Shown here in pieces: positions 1 through 12,000 of a stretch of DNA of 64,000 nucleotides. Numbering within the stretch: the first letter of the stretch is position 1; each line of letters opens with the position of its first letter. Source of the DNA: Undaria pinnatifida (Eukaryota > Sar > Phaeophyceae > Laminariales > Alariaceae); assembly GCA_012845835.1 (NCBI GenBank), contig JABAKD010000019.1, positions 10,450,844-10,514,843 of the forward strand, read 5' to 3'. A program made the position numbers and the translations under genes. Under the pieces are notes generated by a model. That model was not told where the DNA came from. It ran no database searches and saw only the letters and a program-made list of their open reading frames with translations.

Positions 1-7
1 AGGCAAG
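1..7 (+). CDS. KATNB1: 3' end of a WD40 exon of katanin p80
   Basis: The window opens with AGGCAAG followed by GTAAGG, a good 5' splice site. Its last two bases (AG) join G815 to make an Arg codon, giving Ala-Arg before AITFDPEG. That matches the start of the late WD40 blade in p80 proteins (Val-Arg-x-x-x-Phe-Asn-Pro-Asp-Gly). Only seven bases are visible, so the support comes from the fit across the intron. Confidence 0.6.
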
Positions 8-3000
8 GTAAGGAGCTAACCGCGAAGAACGGGATGGGGTTGGGTGGGTTGGGATGGAGCGAGCGGGTGGGTGGGTGAGGCTGATTTTATGGAGCCATTT
101 TGTACCACGTCGCCACATACCTGGCAGACGAGCCCAAGAGGGAGATTAACCCCTTAGTTCAACGCTCGCTATGAAGAATGGAGTGGGGGTGGGGGTGGGG
201 TGGTGTTGGGCGTGAACTTGACGTTGGAGTCGCTGTTGGGGTAGATTAAGGTGCGGACTATGGATTAGGGGATTGGTTGGGGCGGGGTGGTGTTGGTGTT
301 GGTGTTGGTGCTGGTGCTGATGTTGGGTTGTGTTGGGTAAGTTTAAGGGCAGGGAGTAAGAGGCGCGGTTGGGTAGGGTTGGGTGGGGTTGGGTTAACTT
401 TGGGGGTACGCGTAAGGGGTAGGGGATGGGGTGAAGTGGGGTGGAGTGGGATGGGGTGGAGTGGGATGGCGTGGGGTGGGGTGAGGTGGGGTGGGGTAGG
501 GTGGGGTGGGGTGGGGTGGGTGGGTGGGGTGGAGTGGGGGGAGGGGTGGAGGGTAGGTGGGTGAGTGGGTGGATGGTGTTGGTGTTGGGTTGGGTTAGGT
601 TAAAGTGTAGAGCAGGGGGTAGGGGTTGGGGAGGTGGGGTATGGGGGGTGTGGGTGGCGGTGAGGGTGAAGGTAGGTGATGGGTGGGCGCAGGGGGGGGC
701 GGTGGTAGGTGGGTAGGTGGGGGGGTGGGTAGGTGGGCGCGCCAAACCAGATCCGAACACCGTTTTTGGTCCTCATTCCGTGCTGTTTCCGCGTGGCGCT
801 CTCTGAGGACGCAGGGCTATCACCTTCGACCCGGAGGGGCAAAACATGTACTGCGCCAGTCCCTCCGGACTGAGGCGGTGGACCTGGGACAACGACACCT
901 CTACTTCGAAGCTGGGTGCCATGGGCGACGTGGCCTGGGGCAAGGTCGGGGCGGGCGCGCTCCATTACAACGCCGACGGCCAACAGGTGATTCACTTCTA
1001 AACGCACCTCGTATAGGTAGTAATGTATGTGGGGGTAAAACATAAATAATCGTATACCAGGTAGGCGGTAATGTCGGGCAAAAATAGTGCACGAATGCAT
1101 GAAATAATTAATTTATTTTCACTCAAAGAATTCGATTGCTTTTCTGAGCTCGAAGGAGAAAACGCACGGCTTGTTTCAGCTACGTTGTGTGCGTGTTTTT
1201 TTTATTTTTATTTGGGCTTGTTTTTTTTTCAACTTTTGCCTGAGTTTGTCATTCCATCTCCATAGTTATTGAAGCCTGTGACGACGGGAAACAGGTACGT
1301 ACATTATGCTTTTGTTTTTTTTCTCTTGAGTCTGGTGTGCGACTTGATCCACTTATGTGTAGAACAGTTTCATTGCTGGCTTTCGGCCTGCTTTTGCTCC
1401 CACTTTTTGATTTTTTTCTTGTCCTGAGGTATTCTTAACACCTCCACAGAGCTAATGGAGCCTGCCTGTCGTGTGACCAGACACTAGATCACAACGATAC
1501 TTTTTTGGTTATGTTATGTGAGAAGACGCGCCGCGATAGAGATGGTGGGACTTTTTGGTGGCGCTTTTTGGGCAAAACATTTCTAGCTCCTTGACTGAGG
1601 GATAGAATAGTTTTTTTTTTTAGTTTTGTAACATTGAACACACACACAAAAAAAGGGAATCGCGACAAAACAAAACATTTTGTGGCATTTTTTTTCACGA
1701 ATCGCCACCTTTTCTGAATTTGAATAGCTTTTAGAACATTCCTGTTTTAAAAATTGATGTCACGATACGTATCCTGACAGAAACAAAACTGCTTGTTTCA
1801 TTTTTCGAAAATGTGACATTTTCAAAATTTCACAATGTCAGGAACGGTGACATTTGGTCAGGAATCGTTTTGTTTTTTGCGTTCGTTTGGAGCGAGCCTA
1901 AAACTACTTGTAAAATGTGAAGCTTGGTCGGCGTCTCGCAAGTTTTGTCCCTCACCCATGTCCCCGCCCTTTCCTTTTCCTTAATATCCACTACTTTAAA
2001 ACGAAGCCCCATACTTACTCAAAATTTGAGTAGTGCTACGGTATCCCCTCTCTCCCCTTGGGGGCGTTACGATTTATAGCAGTTGTCCCCTTCCGTCAGA
2101 AGTTGTGAGGGGGACAGCAAGCAACCAGGACCAGAGATGTAACATCCAAGCAAACCCTCGAGTAAGTGCCCATTACAGAGCCAGAGAGGCACCCCTGCAT
2201 AGCAGCAGTCGCTCCCTAGGTCCGCATTCCCTTCAAACTGCCACAGCAGCAACATGGGCTATCCCACTCTGATATTTCAAAGCACAGTAGGGGTCTCCCA
2301 GGGTAAGGCGGCGGTGTATCATATGGTTTTCAATCCGCACGAAAGAGCAGCTCGTGGGCTGTTGGGTAGAGCGTGTTTCCGAAACGCAACGTTTTGGAGC
2401 TATTCGGCACGCGCGCGCAGCATCCCTCACCTCGGGCAGACCATGGTCGAGATAACCAATCTACTACTACAGAGGTAGTGGGACGACAGAGGCACAACGG
2501 TGGGGGTCCCCTAGTAAGGCGGTTGGTGTGCCAGAGCAATACGACCGCCTTGTAGGGGGAGACCGCCTTGTCCCCCAGTAAGGCGCTTGGTGTGCCAGAG
2601 CAATACGGCCGTCATATAGGGAGAGGCCGCCTTATCCCCAGTAAGGCGGTTGGTTTAAGCAATACGACCGCCTTATAGGGGAGACCGCCTTATCCCCCCG
2701 CATGGCGGTTGGTCATGCCAGAGCAATACGACCGCCTTGTAGAGGGAGACCGCCTTATCCCCCAGCATGGCGGTTGGTGTGCCAGAGCAATACGACCGCC
2801 TTGTAGAGTGAGGCCACCTTATCCCCCAGTAAGGCGGTTGGTGTGCCAGAGCAATACGACCGCTTTGTAGGGGGAGGCCGCCTTGTTCTTTCTGGCTTTT
2901 GAGTGCATTTTTTTTTCCCCAGTCACGCCAAAGCGATTTTTTACCGCCTTATATCGGGATACCGCCTTACTCAGACCGCCTTATCTGGGGATCCCACCCC

Positions 3001-6000
3001 CACCACTGTTTTGGCTTTTCCTCGCCCCCCCCCCCTTAAAGTAAGTGAGTGCGGTGCTTAGCAGGTGAAATATGAATGCCTCCCCCGCCACCCCCCCTTT
3101 TCTTTTATTTTCTTCTTCCTTTCTTTCTTTCATTCTTTGCCCTATCACCCCTGACAAAAGTTTGTTTCCGATACAACTCCCCCCCTAAGTGTTTTTGACC
3201 CTAACACACATGTATGTGTGCAATTCTATAAGCGTAAGTTATTAATGGCACACACCTCTCGCCTACACTAATTGTGAGTGGTCTTTCCCTAAGGCCTGTG
3301 CGCGGTTCCATAAGGATTAGCGACACCCAACCCCTCGCCTTCACACACCTCGCTTGCGTCCAGCTCCTGGCCGCCTCCTGCGCCGGCAGCCGGGTGTCGG
3401 TATGGGCCGTCGATTTCGACACGAACCCTCCCACACCCGCACGAAACGAGGCCCGACAGCAGCAAGAACCGCGACAGCAGCACGGAGAACATAAATCCGG
3501 AGGGAACGGTGTCAATCCGTTCGGCGGTTCGCGGGGAGGGGGAGGGGCAAGCGCAACTCGCTCCCCCAATCTCCCTCCCGTTGCTACCGCCGCGGCGTCA
3601 TTTAGCGTCGCGGGGTCTTCCGCTTTGACTTTGCCGTCGGAAACAGCGGCAGCAATGGAGGCGGCGGCGAGGGGGGGAGGGGGGGCGGCAGCGGTGGCAG
3701 CGGGGCGGGATAACGCCGCGTCTCAGCTGTCGGTGGCAGCCTCTGGGAGTGATAGTGACGGGCGAGGGCGAGGGGGGGGGGGGCTCGGGAAAGGCTCTGA
3801 GGATGCGAGCGGGAAGGTGAGATGTGTGGAAGTTTTTCTTTTTTTAGAGCAGCGTTCCCGGTGGTGTCGCAGGTGAACCTCGTGTCTGCTAAAGTCTAGT
3901 GCGTGGGTTCAATTCCCTCCGGGTGCGTACTCGTACTTGTCGGCAATTTTCTGGAGTAAAATGTCACAAGCGGAAGACGTGAAAGCGAGAAGTAGCAAAG
4001 CTTCGATGAAAATCGGCGAGTATCAGAGCTTGATACACCAGCGGGAATGCTGAACCTTAAGCGCGATAACAATGGAGACACGCGTATACCGGGGGGGGGG
4101 AGGGGGTAGATAAGGGAAGACACCTGTGACCACGGCTTGTCCCAAAGGTCGCAAAGGGGTAAGGTAGCACCTCCACCTCTTACGAGTTGACCTGGAAAGA
4201 AGAAAGTGGTATCATATGACCAAATAGAAGCAAGAAAAAAAAAAGAAGCGGAGCTGTGTGCTATGATTAGGGGTATATCTGCTCGACCGCGAAAGCTTCC
4301 AACAGATGGAAGCGCTCCTTGACTCGGGAGTTTCGTACCCAAATATCTCTGGATTCGACATGTCGCATGTGCCACGATCGAGGTACGAGCGCTTTTGCTC
4401 CAAAACTGTCTCTGGTTTTATTTAAAAGTCATCCCACGATTGCTTGCTTGGGGTGGGCAGCAGAAGCTTCTGGGCTGCTGGCACTAGGAGCTAAAAAATC
4501 TCACCCCCGGAAACAACATGACTTCGAAGGCGTTATTTCGCGCGCAACCCGACCAACGACCAACGTTTCTGCGCGCTGGTCCTGGACGTTCGTTCGCGCA
4601 ACCCGAACAGTACTTTGATGCGCCAGTTAGCTTCACAATTGAGGAGCTCAACCCCGGTCAGAAACGCCTGGCCACAAAAGTGCAACTCCTACCGCTTTTT
4701 TTGGTTTGCTCGTTTGTTTTTTCGTTGTTTGTTCGTGTTTTTTTACGCTTACTTCTACTTTCCAGCTTCTGGACAAGCCGTGGTCACAGGTAGGGGTCGT
4801 CTCTTCTCCCCCCCCGGTTCTTGCCTTCAATTTTTCATGGTGCATAGGCTGCAGCGATCCCACTGCTCTTCGACTTTTCATCAAGTGAGTGTTGCGAACT
4901 CGCGCTCTCGCGCTTTCCGCAAGTCAATTTGTGCACAAGAAAAAGTCCCCACATATTTATACGAGTATGCACTCGGCGGGATTCGAACTCACGAAACTGA
5001 CCTATGCACTATAGAGGGATGACTCATTATACGGGGTGTTCTTCGACTGAGAGGTTCTGCCCAATACGCCCCAAATTGAATTAATTCCATACCTGGTGCT
5101 AATTTGAGACATCCATTGTGTTTCCGACATCGACGCAGACGATAGTCCCATCATGACGAGAATTAAAATACACTCCAGCTGTGAGATCGTATTGTAGCAC
5201 GTGCCGGGGGGAGGCGATAGTCCCCCTCTGGCAGCCATGAAGAGCGTGGAGTAGAGGTTTAGTGTTGTTGGACCGTCTTCACGGCACCGTCATGGTGACA
5301 CCACGGCGGCGGCGGCGGCGGCGGTGCCACGGCAATGGCATGAAGGCCCATGGTGTTGCCTTGATGGCTCGCGGATTTGCCGTGGTATTGCGATAGAAAT
5401 TGCAAAGAATGTTCGCGTCCCTGGAAGTCGAATCAGCCCACGTCAGGGGTGCAGCAGATTCTAAGAAATTATTGAGCGCTGCTACGGTAGAGATGCAGCA
5501 GATTCTAAGAAATTTCTGAGCGTTCCTATGGTAGGGGTGCAGCATATTCTAAGAAATTTCCGAGCGCTCCTACGGTAGGGGTGCAGCAGATTCTAAGAAA
5601 TTTCTGGGCGCTCCTACGGCAGGGGTGCAGCATATTCTAAGAAATTTCTGAGCTCTCCTAACACGAGAAGACCTCAACATCTCACCCCCCCGAAAACATA
5701 GCTTCTCCGAAGACATTGGTTTTCTCGCAGCCCGCCCAGCACTTCTCCGCGGAAGTCCCAACACAAATGTGCTCGTAAAAACTTGTCACGCTCTAATTGA
5801 TAGCCCTGCACTCGAGTTGGTGTGCACAAGAAACCCGCCGCTGGTCCCGAAGAGCGCTAGCCCCTGCACAAGAGGATCGTCGTTGAACATGCACATGCGC
5901 TCGCTGGTGATAGCGAGCCGTTGTTGAATAGCCAAAACGGGTCTACCCGGCGGAAATGTGGCCATGGTCGGGTGGAGGCCGGCGTTGGCCAATCAGATGG

Positions 6001-9000
6001 CGTCCTGGGGCCGTGGCCAACACTGACATAGACAGGTACCCGACTTTGGCCACAAAGGCACCCCGGGTATACCGATTTTTGGCCATTGCTTCTTCTTTTT
6101 TTCTTTTTTTTTGCCCGAAAAGTTCAACCCCCTTTATACCGCAGGATGGTTCAGTCTCAGAATGTTGTGCAAAGCAAAGTTCTCTGCCGCAGTTTTCGCT
6201 TTGCCAGGTAGTTGATTGGACCCATATGCCACACTAGACACGTACTACGATGGAGGATGGAGGTAGCACTCTTGGCTGAAATATTTTCTGAATGAACGGG
6301 GAGTCCTTAACCCAAAATCGTCGGAAAAAAAATAAATAATAGGCCATTTTATTTTGCATGATTCTTGTTGTGTACACTAGGCCTTGTTTTTTTTTTCATC
6401 CGGTATCATAGCAGTTTTGATTTTTTTTCGTTCAAAATCATTTTTTTTGGGAGAGGTCTTGAGCTCCAAAATTGAGGAAAATTCCGAAAAAAGAAGTGTT
6501 GCGCCTTCTATCGTAGCACGCGTCATTAGAGGGGCAACATTTTTTTTTTCTGGACCTCCCCATTTAAGGATCTCTGTACCCTTCACCCATGAAAAAAATA
6601 ATCTTGCGAACTAAACTGAAAGGTGCAATCCGATGAACAAACCGGCGGTTCAGGTGGACAAGAAACAATCGTTTTTTTTTGTTCAAAAATGAGAAATGAG
6701 ATTTTTCGACGATTTGCTTAGTGGGGTAAAGAGCCTTGTCGCTCAGACACTATTTTCGGCCCGAAAAGTGATCGTACTTCTCTATGGTAGAACGCGTCTT
6801 GCATCCACGCTATCTCGAGGCCATTCTTTTCTGCTGTTGAAGGCAGGGGGCGACCTTATCGTCGAAATAGTTCATGTGTTTTGTTCACCTCTGCTTTCGT
6901 TGGCTGGCCATAGAGAGTAAGGGAGCCGTTGCTGTGACGTAACCTTTGAGCGTGGTAAATGAGGCAAGTGGGAGTAGTTAGGATTATTCGCCCGAGGGGG
7001 GGGGGGGGGGGTGGCGCCTTCATTATTCCTAAAAAAAAGGAAAAAAACGTTTTGGGGGGTGAGGGATGTAGAGCCGTCCTCCCGCAAGGAGGCCTCTGAA
7101 ACCCTGTATCTGACAGGTTTTTTCCCTATCTATGGTGGCACGGGTTATATCTAGGTTATAGTGCTAATGATGGCCGTTCGATAGACGCGTGCTACGATAG
7201 CGGTATACCCTTTTTTGGCGTTTTTCGATTCCGAATGACGGAGCTCCTTATCCCTCAGTATCGTTGGACGATAGGGTTAGTTTTTTCGCATGATTCTCGT
7301 CGTGTACCTAACTAAGCCATGGGATTTTTTCATCCGATTGCAGGTCCCCCCCCCCCCTCCCCCCTTCAAATCAGTTTTTTGGGAGAGGTCTTAAGCTCCC
7401 ACATTGAGGATCGGCGCGTGCTACGATTCTAGAGGGTGCGTACCACTTTTTTTCTGTAAGGTTCCTCAATTTGGGAGCTTAAGACCTCTCCCAAGAACTG
7501 TTTCGGAGAAAACTAAAACTGCTACACCGGATGAATAATCCCATGGCCTAGGTATTCAACGAAAAATCATGCCAAAAAAAAAAATGGCGTATTTCCGACA
7601 TTTTTGGGTTAAGGAGCCCCGTCATTCGGAAAAAAAAATAGCCAAAAAAAGGTATACCTCTATCGTAGCACGCGTCGGAACCCCAGAAAAAAAGTTGTGC
7701 ACCTCTATTATAGCACGCGTCGATACCTAGCCTGTCACAAAGGCTACGGTGGAGGTCGAAACCGTTTTGTTTCTTGCCGAGGCTCTTAACCTATTGAAGA
7801 GGTAGGTCTATTGCTTGCCTTCTGAGGCACGCAAAAAGAAAAAAAAAGGGGGCAAAAGCTGAAAGCGCAAACTCGATGAACAAAGCACATGACCTAGGTA
7901 CTAGGTGTACACATGAAAAAAAACAAGAAAGAAACGTAGTATATTGTTGCGAAACGAGCATGGCGTTCCGATTGTTGCTTCGGGCCGAGGAGCCCGCCCA
8001 TTCAGAATACACTTTGTTTTAGCCCAAAAAGGGGTATACCCTTTATCGTAGCGGGCGTCCTGTGTTTTTTTTGCGCTTGAATGTGTCGGGCTTGAGCTTA
8101 CAGCTTACATTTTTTTTTTTGGCGAAGTCTGTTGTTGGATGAGGTGAAGAGGTCCTCGAGTCGGGCAGGAGCCATCCCACGGTCGGGGTTGCGTTTTTTG
8201 GGCGGAACGTTTTCTGACCGGGGTTGGGCTCCTCAAGCAAGTGTGAAACTATCGGTTAGAGTGAAAAAAATTAGGACTAGGGCGTAGAAACGTTGGGCGG
8301 GTTTGCGCGAACGAACGCCTTCGAAGTCATGTTTCGGGTGAGATATTGAGCTAGCTCCTCATGCTAGGAGAGCTCAGAACGTTCCTAGAGTCTGCTCCAC
8401 CCCTGCCGTGGGATGCCGCATAATTTGCTGGAACTCCCCCCGTCGTAGCGCACGCGTCAGTGGGAGATAAGGCACAGATGGTTATATCACAGTACAGAAA
8501 ACAAACACGCAATCCACTAACGGGCAAACGACATCAATTGGCGTTTCACCTCGGCATTTTCCATTTTTCGGACGACGCGCGCGCGCGCTGCGTCTGTCTC
8601 CGTATGCCCTCAGCCAAGAGCGGCCAATGCAGGAGTGCGCATGGAATGACAACCTGGTAAGCCGTGTAAACACGCCAGATAAGCACAGCCCCAGGGGCGA
8701 ACCTCAATAGGCGGGTCGCTCAACAATGGGGAGGACGGTACAAGACGCCAAGCGATTGTGTCTAAGGAGAGGAAAGCTTTCGACGAGAGCTTTCGAAAAA
8801 CACAATGGTATAGAGGTGGTAGCACTTCTGGCTTAATTTTCTTTTTTTTGAGGGGGCTCTCCTTAACTCATCATCATCAGAATGACATCAATTCTTGTTT
8901 ATCAAGAACATATGAATTATTTTGTGTAGCCGGTCGCCCCGGTGGTCTAGTGGTTACCCCCGACTACTACTAGCGTTGGTCCTTGAGCTCGATTCCCACC

Positions 9001-12000
9001 GTGGTGTGATTTTGACCTTATTCGAAAAAATTCAGAAAAAAAAAGGGTCACCTGTCGAGAGCGCCTAGCAGCGTGGGTAGGCACATTTTCGACGGGAGTC
9101 GACGAGGGAAGAAAAAGCTGAATTCTTCTCGCGAAAAAATTGAAGAGACGAACCATAGTGGGAAGGAGGGGGAAGGGCCTGTTATGTGACCCCGGATCTG
9201 ACTACTGGCAGGCAGCGCGAGAGTAGTGCGAGGATAATAAAATGGGATGAAAAAGGAAAAAAAAAGGGATTGTTTATCTGGGTGTTTTTCTTTGTTTTGT
9301 TTGCAAAACTCGGTTCTTGCCTCAGAAGGCAACAACATTGCTCTTCCAGTGAGAAGCCTTAGACAGAAAGAGGCACATCTCTATCGCAGCATAGAGGATC
9401 CTTAGACAGAAAGGGGTACACGTCTATCGCAGCATAGAGAAACCTTAGACAGAAAGGGATACACCTCTACCGCAGCATACAGGAGCCCTAGACAGAAAGG
9501 GGTACACCTCTACCGCAGCATAGAGGAACCTTAGACAGAAAGGGGTACACCTCTACCGCAGCATAGAGGAGCCTTAGACAGAAAGGGGCACACCTCTATC
9601 GCAGCATAGAGGAGCCTTAGACAGAAAGGGGTACACCTCTACCGCAGCGTGTATCCCAGTTTCGTTGTTTGTGGCCCCCGTCGTAAGGGGGAAAAGAAAA
9701 TCGTCCCCAAAATTGGTCCCAGAGGTGTGTGTCATCCTCCGTGGTGTGCGGTGTGTTGCAGTGACGGACTGATCAATCTATTGTTTCTGCAGGAGCGCGT
9801 ATATGCGGTATGCCTAAAACTACTGTGGGACGCGCGCGTTCGATGGTCAGCGGCTAGAGACAGCGGATAGAGAGACGCACAGAGATCAAGCGGGTGCGCA
9901 CTTCTTCGCCCCTACCCCCCCCCATCTTGCAGTGTCTCCTCCCATGCGCCGCATCCGCCGCTTCTCACGATAGGCCATCCCCTCCGCCGCACCCCCCCCT
10001 GACTTTCTCGTCCTCGACCGACCATATTGTCGGCATCTAGATCCTCACCGTACCCCCCCCTCACCCCCCTTCCCCCCCCCCTCCCATTTTCTACCTCTCC
10101 TTCTCACTGAAACTCCTCCAACCTGCCGCACCCCTCTGTCTGGTTTTCCTAGCCCACCATTAACCCTGAATCTAGACCCCAAACGTACCCTCCCCCCCTC
10201 TCACTGCGACTCCTCATATCTCCCTACCTGCTTTTGTTATTCGACCACATAGCCGGGATCTAGATCCTCGGGGGCAAGCGTTAGCAGAGAGCGGGCCAGA
10301 GAAGAGCGCCCCCCTCGAGGTTCAAAGCACGGCGTGGAGGAAAAGCAGCGAGACGAAGCTGAGGGCTCTCCTACTTCGCCTGTGTTCCAGGTGCTAGGCC
10401 GCCACCTTCCCCTTTCCACCGCCGCAGACGAAAAAGTATCATCCCCAGCGGTAACAGCAACGTCATCCCCAACCCCAGCAGCGGCAACCTTTGGGGCTGT
10501 CATTTCAGGCGAGGCTGACCTGTCGGAGGGCGGCGCTAACCCATCCTCGTCGACGGTTGCAGCAGCTGGCGATGGTGGTGGTGGTGGTGGTGGTGGTGGC
10601 GGGTCCGAAAGGCGGTATACTCGCGCGGCCGCCGTCGCCGCGGCGGTTGCGGCCGTGGCCTCGGCTAAAGCTGCGACGGACGACGCGGTAGCTTCTGTGT
10701 CTAGCTCCGGACGGCACCGCAGCATCGGGACCTCGATATCCGATACCCTTGTCATCACTTCCTCGAGTGTTGTTCGGGGCGGAGCCGGCGATAGCCGCGG
10801 CGGGGGCGGGGGCATCGATGGGGGTAGTGGCAACCGGGGAGAATCTGCTAGTCAGCCGCAGGATGTTTCAAGTGTTGTTCGGGGCGGTGGTGTCGGTTGC
10901 GAGAGCGGAGATAGTCGCGGGGGGGGTGGAGGCGGAGGCGGGGGCGGGGGCGGTGATGGCCGCGGAGGGGAGGGCGATAGCCGCGGTGGCGTGGGTGGCG
11001 TTGGGGGTGGGGGTGACAGCAGCCTGAGGGAAGATGTCGGTGGCGGTCTGCGGCCAGATGCTTGGCCGGAGAAAGCTCCCGGAAAAGACGATGGCGGTGG
11101 TATCACGGGGGAGCACGGTGTTTCGGCGGCAGCTAACGCGGGGCGTCGTCACTGTGGTCGGCTGGAAGGAAACGATGTCGAGTATAAGTGGCATAAGCGG
11201 GTAACGGGCGCCTTTGCTTGTGACACTGCTGCCGCCGCGGGTGGGGACAGCAAATCGGGGGACAGCATGGGCAGCGGTAAGGGCGGGGTTTGCGGAAATG
11301 GAGTTTCGTGTAAGCAGGATGCGGAACGGGTAGCGGCGGTGCGAGGGACCGTGTCTTCGGCTTATCCTTCAGATTTGAACATGATGAACCCCTGGCCGCG
11401 ACAAGCATCACGAGGAGGAGGGGAAGGAGGGTATCGACAAGCTTTAAACGGCGTGGATGCAAGGCGAGGAGGAGGAGGAGGATTAGGAAGAGGAGGAGGA
11501 GGTGGGGTGGGGGGCTTAGAAGCAGAAGGGGGAAGAGGAGATGGAGGGGCCGGAGGAATAGGAATAGGGGTGGGAGGGATAGGAGGAGGAGGAGCAGGAG
11601 GAGATTCGCCCCCATGCCTGGGCTCGCCGGAGGCACCACCCCCACCCATTCAGCACAGCCCCCCGCCGCTTCCATTGTCCAGGCGATCACCGGATGACTC
11701 TCGAGAAGAAGAAAAACATGCTGGCGCGGTCGTTCGGTCTGTTGCGGGATTCCCGACCACCTCCGCCTCTGACGCCGCTGGTGAAGGATCCGAGTTATCC
11801 CCGGGTTTGCACCTGGAAGGCGGGTCTCGGGAGGGGGGCAACGTGTGGATTGCGGACGATAGTCGGGAAGGAGTTAGGGGCGAGCTGGGTATGACACGGC
11901 CTAGAACCGCGACGAGACGATGGGATAGGCCGGGCCCGCCGGGGGAGGACGAGCTGATCGCGCAGACACTGCTCTCCCGGGGTTCTGTCACTTCATCGCT

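Larger units (their letters stand above)
3817..10252 (+). other. Intron 3 of katanin p80 (6.4 kb), filled with repeats
   Basis: The donor is GTGAGATG; the acceptor is at TTTTGTTATTCGACCACATAG (ending 10252). In order it holds two SINE-A copies (3.9-4.2 and 4.7-5.0 kb), a 44-bp minisatellite (5.45 kb), MITE-1 copies (6.2 and 7.2-7.7 kb, and a diverged relative at about 7.74-8.06 kb), a full SINE-B (8.93 kb), a 43-bp minisatellite (9.36 kb) and a strongly C-rich stretch (9.9-10.2 kb) before the acceptor. Positions 4440-4690 and 8200-8440 are inverted copies of another dispersed repeat carrying GACTTCGAAGGCGTT. A hidden small exon cannot be excluded, but both ends are phase 0 and none is needed. 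Confidence 0.6.

Noticed and set aside
815-1001. TAA at 999-1001 as the end of a short WD40 protein
   Set aside because: Splicing at 986 onto 3364 restores the missing WD40 strand with matching phase, and con80 follows on later exons.
9357-9655. CRISPR-like array
   Set aside because: Units repeat end to end with no unique spacers; eukaryotic minisatellite.
10237-11690. Long open frames on the - strand opposite the katanin linker exon
   Set aside because: They are Pro/Leu/Arg-rich mirrors of the Gly/Ala-rich + strand frame, with no domains and no splice agreement.
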